This document shows positions 36,250-47,900 of a stretch of 64,000 nucleotides of DNA, piece after piece; position 1 is the first letter of the stretch, and each line of letters opens with the position of its first letter. A program made the position numbers and the translations under genes. This DNA comes from Tetradesmus obliquus (Eukaryota; Chlorophyta; Chlorophyceae; Sphaeropleales; Scenedesmaceae). The stretch spans positions 2,091,001 through 2,155,000 of the forward strand of contig CP126195.1 in the NCBI GenBank assembly GCA_030272155.1, given 5' to 3'. Under the pieces are notes generated by a model, which was given only the letters and a program-made list of their open reading frames with translations, had not been told where the DNA came from and searched no databases.

Positions 36250-37598
36250 CGTGCGGTAAGGGTTTCTTGAGTGTTAGTCACACTGAGTCGTTAAGAAAGC
36301 ACTATATGCGCCGATATTGACAAGAATTTATACGTGGTTAGTCATCTGATGTCATGGACGCCCGTGTGCGTGCCTTGCGCTGTGCTGATGTGGCAACCAG
36401 GCCAAGGACCGTCCAGCACTGTCAAGCACTGCTGAGCAGGTGATAACTTTCTAAGGCCTGTTACCGCCTGTCTACTCGCATGCTGGTCGTGAACATCAAG
36501 CGCAACATTTGACAGTTGTTGATACACTGGCTGCAACAGGGTACGCTGCCGCTTCTGTAGATGCGCATCTGCATGCTGTCAAACATTGGCACTGAACTCT
36601 GCCAAAATGTACAGAGCGGCAGATTTACAATGGTTCGCCGCCTGCCATGCTTTGCTGTCTCACACTGAACCGCACAAAAGCATAGCAACATCTGCACCAC
36701 AGCTGCCAAACTGCCACCGCTGATGCACCACCTGCAGCAGCAACTTCCTCCGCCCCTCAACTGAGCCATGCTGGTCGACGGGATCATGGGCTTACTAGTG
36801 AATCCACTGCAAAGTCAACGCAGTGCTCCCTCCTCCTTACGCATCAGTACGTCGGGGTATCTAATGGAGATGTTGTCCCATACATCAAAGGGAACATGGC
36901 AATGTGGTGATGATCACTATGATGGTGACACTGCTGCATGTGTGCGCACTGTGCTGATGCAGCACCGCCAGATGCAGCATCGCATGTCATATGTGGAGAA
37001 ACGCCTCCCCAGCAACGGCTGATCAGTCGCCACCACAGTTAGAAGAAGTGCTTCACAACAGGCCTGCTAGCGCACTGCAAACCAAAACTGCACACTGGCA
37101 GGAGCGAAAAACAGGTACCCTGGAACTTCATGTATGCTACCGGATTGCAGCACATCTGCACGTGTGCCACACCCACACACACATGGGCTCAACATACTTG
37201 AAATCGCAGAAGTCATCCTATGATACATGCAAGCAGCTGATCGCACGCACATCCTATAATCGGCCTGGATTGTGAGTTAAGATGGCAGCAGTGTACAGGT
37301 CACAACACCCAAAGCATGCCAAGCACCTCACATGCACACAGCAGAACTGTCCTGTGACAGCATAACCCAGCCGTGCACAACACACCGCCTCGGGCTGTTT
37401 TCGACTGTACACAGAGAGCACAGTGGGTCGTCCTACAGTTATGCACCAGTCTGGATAAGGCCAGCCCCACCCTAGTGCCCTGCAGACACAGCTGGTAGTG
37501 ATGCGTCCAGTTGCCCACCCAAGAAGCCAGCTTGCCGAAACAAGCTCACCACACCAATCTTCAGGCAAACCAAGCTGACAAACTCATGAGCATCACAA

Positions 37599-37658
37599 GT
37601 AGTCCGGGTGCCCGTCCAGGGACTCTGCGCAACGCCTTCATGATCATGTTGTGCAGCC
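37599..37658 (-). repeat. Echo 2 of START-like terminal exon
   Basis: Diverged copy of the last ~60 bases of the START-like coding region, including the ATGATCATG segment. It lies downstream of the gene. Confidence 0.72.
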
Positions 37659-37711
37659 ACACCACACAAATCTTAGGCAAGCCAAGCTGCTAGGAACTTC
37701 ATGAATAAATC

Positions 37712-37779
37712 TTATGCGTAGTCCAAATGCAGGTCCAGGAAGTCCGCACAGCGCTTCAAGACCTTGTCGTACAGCTCCA
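37712..37779 (-). repeat. Echo 1 of START-like terminal exon, with stop codon
   Basis: Copy of the gene's end reading KRCADFLDLHLDYA and then a stop, 115-120 bp downstream of the true end KRCADFLAGHPDYA. It would lie in the 3' UTR. There is no intron beside it on this side. Confidence 0.85.
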
Positions 37780-37829
37780 CCGCACTCTTCGTCAGGCACT
37801 CAAAGCTGATGGGCACATAACACTTTGGT

Positions 37830-38188
37830 CTACGCATAGTCGGGGTGCCCAGCCAGGAAGTCCGCGCAGCGCTTCATGATCATGTCGTACAGCTGGTGGT
37901 GGCCCGCGATGCGCTGCGGCAGCGGGTCGCCCGGCTTGAAGGCGGAGGCCAGCACCTTGAGCACCGTGCTGTAGAAGAACGGCGCAAACACCTGAACAGC
38001 GGCAGCAGCAGCAGCAGGGATACATCCACATGAGGTCTGCACATCTTCAGGAAACAGCATGAGCATGAGTGCGCACCCAACCAAGCTGATAGCAGACAAG
38101 CACACATACAACAGTTCTGCTGGCGGCGGCCATTTGTGCGCCCCCCAACCAAGCTGATAGCAGACAAGCACACATTCAAAACAAGCAA

Positions 38189-38240
<52 letters not shown>

Positions 38241-39494
38241 GCTGCTGCTGCTTGCCGTACCTTCAGCACAAAGCTGATGATAGCCTCCGGCACATGCGAC
38301 TCCGTCTCAATGTTGGCCACCACACACACTTGCGTCTGCTGCTGCTCGCCATCACCAGCACCAGCACCAGCACAAGCAGCCTGCACAGTGCTGCCGTCTG
38401 CTGCCACAGTCACTGCTGCTGATGCTGCCGGTGCTGCTGCTGCTGGTGCTGCTGCTGCTGCTGCCACTGGCACCATGGTCATGCAGCTGCCTGGCATGAA
38501 GTGGATGTGCACGCGCTTGTCTGCGCCTGCAGGCAGCTCGTCGCCAGGCTGCAGCAGACAGCGCAACCGGCAGGCGGCCAGGCGAGTCAAGACCCCGCGG
38601 AAAGAGTTAGCACGGCAAAGGCAGCTTGTCGCCAGGGTGCAGCAATGAACGCAAAACACACATATACAAGCAGGGGTACAAAAGACATACAGAGTAACAG
38701 TTACACACTCCACGCGGTGAGTGTGCCAGGAGAAACATGCAAGTGGGCTATGAACACACCAACTGTGTTTTGCTACTGCGCGATCGTATGAGCAGGGACA
38801 CTTCATGCTATGCTCCCGCCGGCCCATCTCTGCTGTCATCAAAGCTTGCCCACTGCTGCCCTCTCACCGGCGCATCTGCATCACGTGGTGAGGCAAAGCT
38901 GATGGCCACCACACCTTTCTCCCTCAGTTGGTCATCTGCCACTGCAGAAATGAGCACGTCACGCTCAGCAAAGGGCCACGGCAGCCACACAGAGGCATAC
39001 ACCAGCATGTCCACATCACAGTAGGTCTGCAAAGAAGAGGGAGGTTGATTGCAGCGACAGCAGCGACGGCGGCAGCGACAGTGACGGCAGCAGATGGCGT
39101 GTCAGCCGCAGGTGCTGGAAAGCCTGGAGATTTGCAGCCAATTATACCCAAGATTGCATCTGCAGATGCTTGCTGCCGGTGCTGATGTGGGTGCTGCTGC
39201 CGCCGCCATTGCAGCTGCTAGTATCACACTGACCACAAAAGCATCTGTCGCCACCAGCACTCTGTGTTTGAACCGCAGGTTATGTGTTCAACTGCCTGCC
39301 AGTCACCAGCTGCATCTGTCTGCCTCATCATTACGCCAAGGTCATGCAAACCATATTGCTTGTCTCGCTGCCCTGCTACTGCCATGTTGCTTGCTCCCTG
39401 CCACCGCCGCGCACCCGCAGTATGCTGCTGTTGGTAATGTAGCTGTTCCAGCTGCTGACCAGGTCAAACTCCTTGGCCATGGACAGCGGTTGCT

Positions 39495-39549
<55 letters not shown>

Positions 39550-40633
39550 TGTCAGCAGCGAGGTCAGCAGCATAGACGGAAGCAGGAACAGCAGCGGCTG
39601 CGCTGTGAGCACAATAGCATATCAACTGTATACACAGACAAGCCAGCTTGGCGGTTGCCGCCACGATGCTACACAGCCTGCAAACGACTGCCGCTGCTGC
39701 GTCCTGCAAGTGGTGCACGATGCCTGCGATACCAATGCTCGCCACCATGCTGTACAGCTCGCCAACTTGCTGTCCTGCAAGCAAGCCGCCACCATGCCCT
39801 GCTTCTTCTCACGTAGATGGGAGCCGGCAGCAGGCAGCTGCCCTTGAAGCAGTGCACAGTGCTGCCTGCTGCATGCCTGTACAGCAGCCTCAGCTTGCCA
39901 TCATCCTGCACCAGCCTCCAGCCCTCATCACTTGCACACTCCGCAATGCCGTTTTGAACTTCTGCTGCACGTGCCTGCAGCTGCTGCAGGTTCATGCCGC
40001 GTGTGTGAAGCTTGGCTGCTACTGCTGACTCTGGGATGCCTGCTGCGCTGCATGCTGCTGCCAGCTGCTGCACTGCACGGCTGAGGAATGCCTGCAGGAA
40101 GGGTGTTAACAGCCGCAGGATGTTGTGTAGACATACAGTGGACAATTGCACGTTTGTGTGCAGCACGATTGGCTGGGTTTGCTGTGCATGCAGGACCTTT
40201 CGGCGGGAAATGCTGGGCCAATTAACGTCGCTGGCGCAGCATGTTGCCTCTGGACGCCAATTTCAACTAGTCATTGCACGACACTACAATCAAGAGGCCA
40301 TCAGTCAGGCGTCTCATTGTGCTGTCTGCTCACTTGCTCGTACAGCTCCACGAAGTTGTCTGCACACTCAGCAGCTGCTGCGTCCTGCTCTGGTGTCAGC
40401 TGCTGCTCTGCCTTTGCGGTTGCTGCTTCTGGCTGCTGCTCTGAGCTCGATGTTAACGCCGTTGATGTGGTTGCATCCTGCTGCTCAGAGCTAGGCAGCA
40501 CAGAAGCGTTGAGTACAGCTGCTTCAACCTCTGCTGTATCAACCTCCACTGCTGCTGCTTTGGCGCCCTGGCCAATCAAGGCCAGGTCCGCAAGCAAGTC
40601 CGCAGACTCAGACAGCACTACTTGGCCGCTCAT
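37830..40633 (-). CDS. START-like (StARkin) lipid-binding domain protein (421 aa)
   Basis: Six exons, all of lengths divisible by three: 40334-40633, 39813-40091, 39415-39492, 38868-39026, 38261-38548 and 37830-37991. The N-terminal ~100 residues are acidic, Ala/Glu-rich and probably disordered. From about residue 150 a START-like pattern begins: EGWRLVQDDGKLRLLYRH, then STVHCFKGSCLLPAPI, KEFDLVSSWNSYI, ASVWLPWPFAERDV and, after a low-complexity Ala/Gly insert, ETESHVPEAIISFVLKVFAPFF. This order (short strands, a W near an Asp, a W-P-W-P-F-x-x-R-D core, and a C-terminal helix) fits START/Bet v1-like lipid-binding folds. The ligand is unknown. No signal peptide or membrane segment was seen, so it is probably cytosolic. 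The start is the first ATG of an open exon. Confidence 0.78.
38191..38238 (-). repeat. CAG array after a donor site
   Basis: CTG on the plus strand, CAG on the sense strand, starting about 20 bases after the donor of exon 38261-38548. It is the clearest exception to the CTG-sense rule seen in the introns of this window. Confidence 0.9.
38621..38646 (-). repeat. Echo of START-like exon 38261-38548 (5' end)
   Basis: Short copy of the exon start (PGDKLP beside the real PGDELP), about 96 bp upstream. The acceptor AG is replaced by AC. Confidence 0.75.
39496..39548 (-). repeat. (CTG)17-18 array at a 3' splice site
   Basis: CAG on the plus strand, CTG on the sense strand, running into the CTGCAG acceptor of exon 39415-39492. 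No ordinary polypyrimidine tract is present. Confidence 0.95.
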
Positions 40634-41890
40634 GTAGCCTGGGCAGCGGCTAATTGCTAGTGCTCAACGTCCGACTCGCAGGACGAACAGCTCAGCTTGA
40701 TAGATTATGCAGTGTGCCGATGACCTTGATGCACACACGCACTAAGCAAAGGGACTGCAAAGATTTTCGAGTCTCGTGATAGCAGGCATGCGGACGGCAG
40801 CAGGGCCCAAAGTTCCTGCACAGTTCGCAACAGACAGGACAGGGAAAGGACCGCTGCCTGTCTGTAGGTTTCGGCTGCGCACTGTTGCAACTGATCCGGT
40901 TGTAAACCTTGCGGCTGCTGTGACTGCGGCATTCGACACTGCACTGCTGACACCTTCAAGGTGTGGCCAGGCCAATGGCCACAACCCTGTTACAGGGGAA
41001 GTACTACTTCATGTGACATGTACAACCCTAATTGCCTGTCTATACCGCCAAGCACAGATGCTCAGCAATGATGACATGACGCTAAAACATCAAAACCTCA
41101 TAACACGGCATTTGTGACGGCACATCAATGAAGCTAGGCAGCTGTCACAGCCACTGAAGGCAGACTGTGCCGTACAGGCTGGCAGCCTATGACAGTGTCA
41201 GGCAAAGGACACAAGTGCACTGCCGCAGGTTTGCAACAGCAGATTTGAAATATTCAACTCTGATTGTATGTTTGGCCTGCTGCTGCTTTGTGCAGCTAGC
41301 AAGCAAAGCATGGCAAACAGACAGAGATGGTCCAGCAGTCTGGCTGTGTTATCGCACAGGACTGCAAGGATCTCAATCAAGATTTCAAACAACACGTTTC
41401 AACACAACAATGGAAGCACCTGCCACCTTCAGAATGCACTCAGCGACGACCCGTGGGGCACATGACGCGTGGCAGTTACAACCCCTGGATGCCGTGCCTG
41501 TGACCTGACACCCAAACGGTGATCTAAGGCGACCCTGCCTGCAGCTCGCTAGAACGCCATCGCATTGCCTCTTTTTTGTCCGAACAATCTTTCAAAGGCA
41601 CTGTTTTGTGCCGTCTAGCAGCATTCGCGTGGTGAGCCAAGAATCTACTGGATGGCAGCCAGCCTCAGTGAGGCAGGGCCCGCAGCTTAGCGGCCGAGAT
41701 CACCGCCGAAGCCTTACAAAACGACTATCAAATGGTGTGTGCGAGCGAGGGGCAATGCAGCTGTGCGTACTCGGCGGTGCGGCATCATTCGCCGTGGCAG
41801 GGCAGCCAGTACGGTGAGCTGCTGGGATGATAGATAAGACGCAGCGGATGAATCTGATCAGTTGTAATGTTCGTGTAAGGCAAAGGGCAT
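40634..41890. other. Divergent intergenic region between START-like and cyclin genes
   Basis: About 1.26 kb between two genes transcribed away from each other, so both promoters should lie here. No gene, and no strong TATA-like element in a convincing place, was recognised. Confidence 0.5.
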
Positions 41891-42586
41891 TTGCATGCGT
41901 GTCACTCAGACGGCAGTGATCTGCCAGCTGCTGCTGCAACTGGTGACAGGCACGCAGCAACCAGAGACGTCACCGCCCAGAAGCCGTTTGCGCCTGAATC
42001 AAGATGCTTAGGACGATCCCAACCTTTAGCGCACAACCGGACTGATCTGCACCACACATCACACTGTTGCTTCCATGCAGTCTGCACCGGCTGCGCTGGC
42101 AGCAGCCCTGGCGGCGTCTGCAGCAGCAGCGGCAGCAGCAGCGGCTGCTCGCCAGAGCTGCAGTCATTACTCAGCCAAGAGCTGCAGTCCTACCGCACTG
42201 CCCACACTGCTGACTCAGCAAAGCTGTGCAGCTACTGCCGCACACAGCTGGTCGATTGGATGGTCACTGCAGCACACTCGACAGAGCTGCAACTGGAAGA
42301 TGGCACACTGCACCTGGCAGGTGAGGCCATGCGCCTCAGTGACAACATGCCCTGCGGAAAGGACTGCATGACGCCATCCTGTGGATTAGTATGAGTGTGC
42401 TGTGGTGTAACTGCATGCGCACCTCGGCCCCAGGCAGGCGTGAGCAATGCTGCTGCAATGGTCAGCAGGTCCCATGTGTGCTTGGCACGGGGAATCAGCT
42501 GCCAGGTTGTGTGCCAGCAGTCAGCTCCTAGCTGCCGGGCATGCAGTAGCAGCTGCCCCTGCACCAGTGCACGAAGTTGACCTCAA

Positions 42587-42622
<36 letters not shown>

Positions 42623-44724
42623 ACAGTGGACCTTCTGGATCGCTTCCTGTCAGCAGTGCCGGCAGTGGCCTGCTCAGCAGGGCAGGCGCTGGGGGCCACC
42701 TGCCTGTGGCTAGCAAGGTGAGGCGCAGCAGCAGCAGCAGCTGTGGCAGCAGCAGCAGCAGTAGTAGCAGCAGGGGTAGTGTTGCAGCAGTCGCAGCAAT
42801 AGCAGCAGCAGTGACGGCAGCTTGCCTGCGGCTGGCAACTATTCATCGCATCTCGCACGCCGCTCATCTCTGCAGCAAACATTTGACACAACCCAACAGG
42901 CGTGTTTGATCCTGCATACTGTGTGTTGTATGCCGCAAGTACAGAGGAGGTGGTGCCGTGCAGCACTGATGCGGCCGGGGGATTCTTACTTATGTTATTC
43001 TCATGAAACAGCTATGGGACAAAAACTGAATCACCCTGCTTTGTGTCTGCCACGCAGCAAGTACGAAGAAGTGGTGCCGTGCACCATGGACGACCTGCGC
43101 TGGCTCACCGGGGGAGCTTTCAGCGCGCAGCAGCTGCGAGACACAGAGCAGGCCGTGCTGCTGCTGCTTCTCTGGCGGCTGGCGCTGCCCACTGCATGGA
43201 GCTTCCACAGCCAGATGCTGGCAGACACGGGCGCAGGTGGGCGGCGTGAACTTGGGTGTGAAGTATGCACCTGTATGTGAAGCTGACCGTGAAGTTGCAT
43301 GTGAGAGGTGATGGGAACGGAGCTTCCACAGCCAGATGCTAGCAGACACAGGCGCAGGTGGGCGGCGTGAACTTGGGTGTGAAGTACATGCCTGTGTGTG
43401 AAGATAACTGTGAACTTGCTTGTGAGAGTGGCTGGGACGGGGAGCTTCCACAGCCAGATGCTGGCAGACACGGGCGCAGGTAGGCGGCGTGAACTATGCC
43501 TGCGCAAGTAGCACCGAGAGCTCGAACAAATCCGCTTGTGCTTGACGACTGCTCATCTTGATACATACAACTCATCTTGATTCGGCTCCCACCCTGTTTG
43601 CTGCTGCTGCTCTGCTGCCCCCTGCTGCCATGCTCCTCCCTCTGCGCCCCACATTCTTACAAGCAGGCAACCAGCAGCAGCTGGCCTGCCTATCAGCCTT
43701 CCTGCTGGAGCTCTCCCTGTGCTGCGATGACCTGCTGACAGTGCTACCCAGCTGCCGAGCAGCAGCAAGCTTGTACCTGGCACGCCGCATCTCAGGCTAC
43801 ACAGCAGGCAGCTGGGACAGCACTGACAGCAGCAGTACTGGGGCAGCTTCTCTTGCGGCTTCCACATCATATCGGGAGAGTGATCTGCTGCCAGTGGCAG
43901 AGAGCATTGCATGGATGCATTGGCTTGTGGTCAGTTCCAGCAGCAGCAGCAGCAGCAGCGCGGGCAGGGGCAAGCTGACAGGGAGCAGGGAGTACTATGC
44001 AGCAGAGGAGAGGTTTAGCGTGGCAAAGGCGCTGCCGGTGTGCTTTGAACTGGCGTTTGCGCTAAACAACATACCCAAGGCGTCTGCACTGAACCGCTGT
44101 GATAGGGAGACGAGCGAGCGCGTGCAGCAGCAGCAGCAGCAGCCTTGTGACTGGCAGCAGCAGCAGCAACAGCACGACACCTCATGGCCGTGGCGGCAGC
44201 AGCAGCAGCAGCAGTACGCAAGCTGGGCTTGGCATCCGCAGCAGCAGTATGCAGGCTGGACACAGCAGCAGCAGCAGCAGCACGCGTACTGGGCCCCGCA
44301 CACGCCTTACGTACACTGCTATGCATGCTGGGCACAGCAGCAGCAGCAGCCAGTGCAGACACATGTGAACCAGGCATACTGGTACCAGCGGTATCCGCAG
44401 CAGCCGCAGCAGCAGCAGCAGTCATACTGGGCTTACCCACAGCAGCAGCAGCAGCAGCAGCATGCGTACAAGCCAGCAGTTCAGCAGAAGGCACAGCAGC
44501 AGCAGCTGCGGCAGCAGGAGCAGCAGCAGCAGCAGCAGGACTTGTCGCCCTGCAACACAAACTTCATGTCACATCAGCAGCAGTACATGCAGCCCGGACA
44601 GTACCAAGCTGGCTATGCTGCAGCAGGCTATGCTGCATACTGGCCACAGTACTACTACAATCGCCCCGCTTGGACAGCAGCAGTAGCGGCATCACCAGCT
44701 CCCTCAACCCCTGGTGTGCTAGAG

Positions 44725-44758
<34 letters not shown>

Positions 44759-44904
44759 TGTCACCAACACAGCTGATGGCACTAGCAGATGAATTCATGC
44801 GAACACATAATATGTTTGCGGCAACTACACACATGATTTCACAGCTGCAGAACCTTGCTGGCACATTGGGCGTGTCGCTGCATGAGGTGCCGTGTGTATG
44901 CTGA
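41891..44904 (+). CDS. Cyclin (A/B/F-like) with Q/Y/W-rich C-terminal tail (645 aa)
   Basis: Four exons: 41891-42320, 42627-42717, 43058-43236 and 43667-44904; 646 codons with the stop. The cyclin box is clear: CRTQLVDWMVTAAHSTELQL, then ETL-like DGTLHLAVDLLDRFLSAVP, ATCLWLASKYEE and TMDDLRWLTGGAFSAQQL. A second, weaker cyclin fold follows to about residue 350. From about residue 386 the tail is rich in Gln with regularly spaced Tyr and Trp (YASWAWHP, YAGW, AYWAP, SYWAYP), a prion-like composition. Cyclins activate cyclin-dependent kinases; the class is uncertain because the rest of the protein is atypical. The ATG at 41891 is the upstream in-frame one; translation could start later, or a further 5' exon could exist. 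Confidence 0.8.
42589..42620 (+). repeat. (CTG)n array at a cyclin 3' splice site
   Basis: CTG on the sense strand, ending six bases before the acceptor (CTCACAG) of exon 42627-42717. Confidence 0.93.
42931..42971 (+). repeat. Echo of cyclin exon 43058-43236 (5' end)
   Basis: Copy of the exon start (KYRGGGAVQH frame-shifted beside KYEEVVPCT), about 125 bp upstream. The shared core is GGTGGTGCCGTGCA. The acceptor position reads GCCGCAAG, still offering an AG. Confidence 0.8.
43198..43500 (+). repeat. 121-bp tandem triplication across a cyclin exon-intron border
   Basis: The last ~39 bases of exon 43058-43236, its GTGGGC donor and the next ~80 intron bases are repeated three times, starting at about 43198, 43319 and 43440. 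The third copy is partial. Each copy ends the coding part with SFHSQMLADTGAG or close to it, so three equivalent donor sites exist. Confidence 0.93.
44124..44545 (+). repeat. Coding CAG arrays (polyglutamine) in the cyclin tail
   Basis: Runs of 3-7 CAG codons separated by short Tyr/Trp/His-containing spacers. Here CAG is on the sense strand and inside an exon. A final GCT array at about 44728-44754 encodes poly-Ala. Confidence 0.93.
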
Positions 44905-47900
44905 TGGCTGCACATGTTCGGGTCGTACCATCTGGGTGCAGCACTGTTGACACATTGTACACAAGTATGTTCCTGTGGTGCAGCCTGTGATGCGTGGTGC
45001 CTGCTGCTGGCAGATCTGCTAGCAGCAGGTGCAGCACAAACACAATGGGTATTCATGCGTACAGGCTGTTGCATATGTTGCATGACTGATGCGTTCGGCC
45101 GCCATCTTTGGTTGAATTGCTGTGTGGCACATCAACCGCTTCTTAGCTTAGAGGGTTAGGCTGTGTTTCAATCACCATATAGTATACAACACCATGCCTA
45201 TATCAACATTTATGTAGCATGGTATTAGCCGCAGCGCCGCGCCGCACTGCGTCACCTGCTTTGACTGGCAGTGACGCGCTGGCAAACTTCAATGTTCAGT
45301 TTGGTCACAGTTTAGCTGCCCTGTACTGGCACCCCACCTGGCCTCCTGTCCTGTCTGCAGCAGTGCTGTGAATGGGCAACTGCTGCCTCTTGCAGCAGCA
45401 GCAGTTGCTGCTGCTGCTAATTTGTTCAAATGCCTCTGCCTGCTGCAGCACTGGTGGTGGCATACCGGCACGACCTCAATGTGCTCTTGGAGAATAGAAC
45501 GGATGCTCGTGTTCTACAAACATTGTTGTGCCATGCAGTTGCGTGTGGCCCTAAATTGGTGCTGCGCACATATCTCTTAGTGTGCATCTGCTGCCACCCT
45601 TGGTTCCAGCAGCAGGGTGATGCGTGTTCCTGGAAGGCAGGATTGATGTGCTACTGCTTTAGAGCGCTGTAAACCTCACAGATAAAGCTTGGTTTGAATG
45701 CAATAGTTTCCCTGGTGGTCCTGCACCCCATCTGCGCCCACACTGGCATTGCCAGGTGGACGCATGCATACGCACGCATCGCCTGATCTCTGCTTTGCAT
45801 TGAAGCAGACATTGGCAGCAGACTCTGCAGTACACGTATAGCTGTGCTGACTGTGTTTTAGGTGTGCAGGCAGCAAGTGTGCCGCACAGCAGCTACCAGC
45901 ATGCTCTGAATGACCTGGCGTGTATGGGCGCTCTTTTCTGCACATTCCGCACACACCACCCTGGGACGGGCCTTGCACCAGATGGAATGTGTGATCGTTC
46001 TGCAGTTTGCAGGCAGGGCCCTGCATGATCTCCTGATTAGTGCCCTGCAGTTTGATGGCTGCAGCTGCCCACCTTATGTTGTGTGTGCAGTTGCTGGTGG
46101 AGCAGCGCACTGTCAGCACAGGCTGTCTGCGCTTCATAAAACACTGCCTAACTAAGAACTGCCTGGCACAACAGCTCATGGTGATGGATCACAGTTTGAG
46201 ATTGAGTTGTCCTGCACAGTGATACGTATTGTGGTTCACTATGTGTATAGAGGTACTGTTATTCCTGCTGCCTTAGCTCTTTTGTGTTAGTGTCAACATT
46301 TTTGCTGGAAATGCATGCACATAACAGATGCCACTTGCTACTTGCCACACCAACTAAAGAGCTTTGTGAATTGCGGCCCAGCGCTATCTTGCTGGCTGCG
46401 TTCTGTTGCCGAGATGCAACACAGCTCGTCCTTTTCCCACAGCAGGGCTCTGTTACTGCGTGTTTTGCAGAGCCTTAGCTTACATGGTGCAGCAACGGCG
46501 GCAGGACAAAATCTGCCAGCTGCATTTTGTGTGCAGAGCTCCTGGGTTGTCATCCAATGCCATTGCGTGATTAGTTGTAGCTGTCTATGTATTGTCGTAC
46601 TGTGTTGCAATGCTGTGACGCTGTGTCTGCTGCTGCATGTACATACGGCCGCTGATGTGTCATCTAGCGGGGCTACTAGAGCCCCAGCTAGTAGCTTGGG
46701 TAGCCCCAGCCAGTAGCTGGGGAGTCACCGTGTCTTGGGTTGCATTGTGCAGCGCTCTGTGCTGCGTGCCTGCTGTGTCAATCCTGCTCTGTTCTATCCT
46801 TGCTCCATTGTGCCGGTCCTGCCAGACAGGGGGCAGGGAGCTTGGCTGCACTTGTCTTCTTGGTGTCACTGTGCAGGTCTGGGTAGTGCTGTCAGCCGGG
46901 GATTTGCGGCTTGACATTGCTGCTGCTGTTCCGTATCAAGCCATTGCCTTGCGTGTTGCCACTCAATCACGCACTATCCTGCTGGCAGTGCTGTTGCGTG
47001 CCTCTGCCCCTGTAACGCGGTACTGTCAACGCAGCACATGCCATTGTTGGTTTCAGCTTTGTGTGCGGCCTGGCGTCTTCTGTTTATGCTGGTGCTTGTG
47101 AGTACAGTATTGTTGTGTTTAACTTGGGCAGGCTTTTTGTGCTACGCCACTCCTGCTATCGCATGGTTTGCAGCTGGAGCGTGTACCTGCTCTGATATAC
47201 CTTGGCAGTGCCTTACGCTACGCTGCGGTTTGGCTGCTATGTTGAGAGCAGCCTTTTGTGGTGTTGTTTGCCTTCCCTGCAGTCACTTTGCTGCCAGGTC
47301 TAGTGTGTCGATCCTGCGATTTGCTGCTGCATGTCCCGCCTGCAGCATTCAACTCACCTTCGCGTGCAGTGTCAGCCTGCGGCCTTCTGGTTCATGCCAT
47401 GCTAGTGTGCTGGGGCGAGGACAGTTGTGATGCCTGTCGCCCAACTTTCAATTGGGCCCAACATCTGGTTATACACTGAGGCATTGCTGCTGTCAGCACA
47501 TCTTGTCGTGCAGTCTTCTAGTTCATGCCTTGTGGCGGTGCTGGGGATGGGGCAGTTGTGCTGCCTGCCACCCTACTGTCAACTACTATACACAGTTGTG
47601 CTCCGTGCTGCCTTGCTAAGGTAATAGCACTGTCGCTCGGGTCCTGTTCCTGGTCATACACTTGTTATTCATCACGGTAGCTGTCGTGGTCATTTGAGCA
47701 TGGCTGCGCATGTGCCTGGTGAAACACACTGCTCATATTGTGCACTGCGAATGCCTGCACACTTGACGATTACTTGCGCGGTCTGTGATACCGGCGTTGT
47801 TAGGTGCTCTGATGCGCCGCCTGCACCTGCTGTGGCTCTGCGCGCTTTGATCAGTGTGATGGTCCCCTACCCTGCCAGTTTACAGCTTGCTGTTAATGCT

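Larger units (their letters stand above)
36250..37829. other. Intergenic region between START-like and hydrolase genes
   Basis: About 1.6 kb holding the hydrolase promoter and the 3' flank of the START-like gene. No gene was recognised. Its right part carries two degraded copies of the last exon of the START-like gene. Confidence 0.5.

Noticed and set aside
38136-38842. Long open frames through CTG/CAG arrays on both strands (here and at 58857, 50527, 44184)
   Set aside because: Triplet arrays stay open in all frames. Only frames supported by flanking conserved sequence and splice phase were kept.
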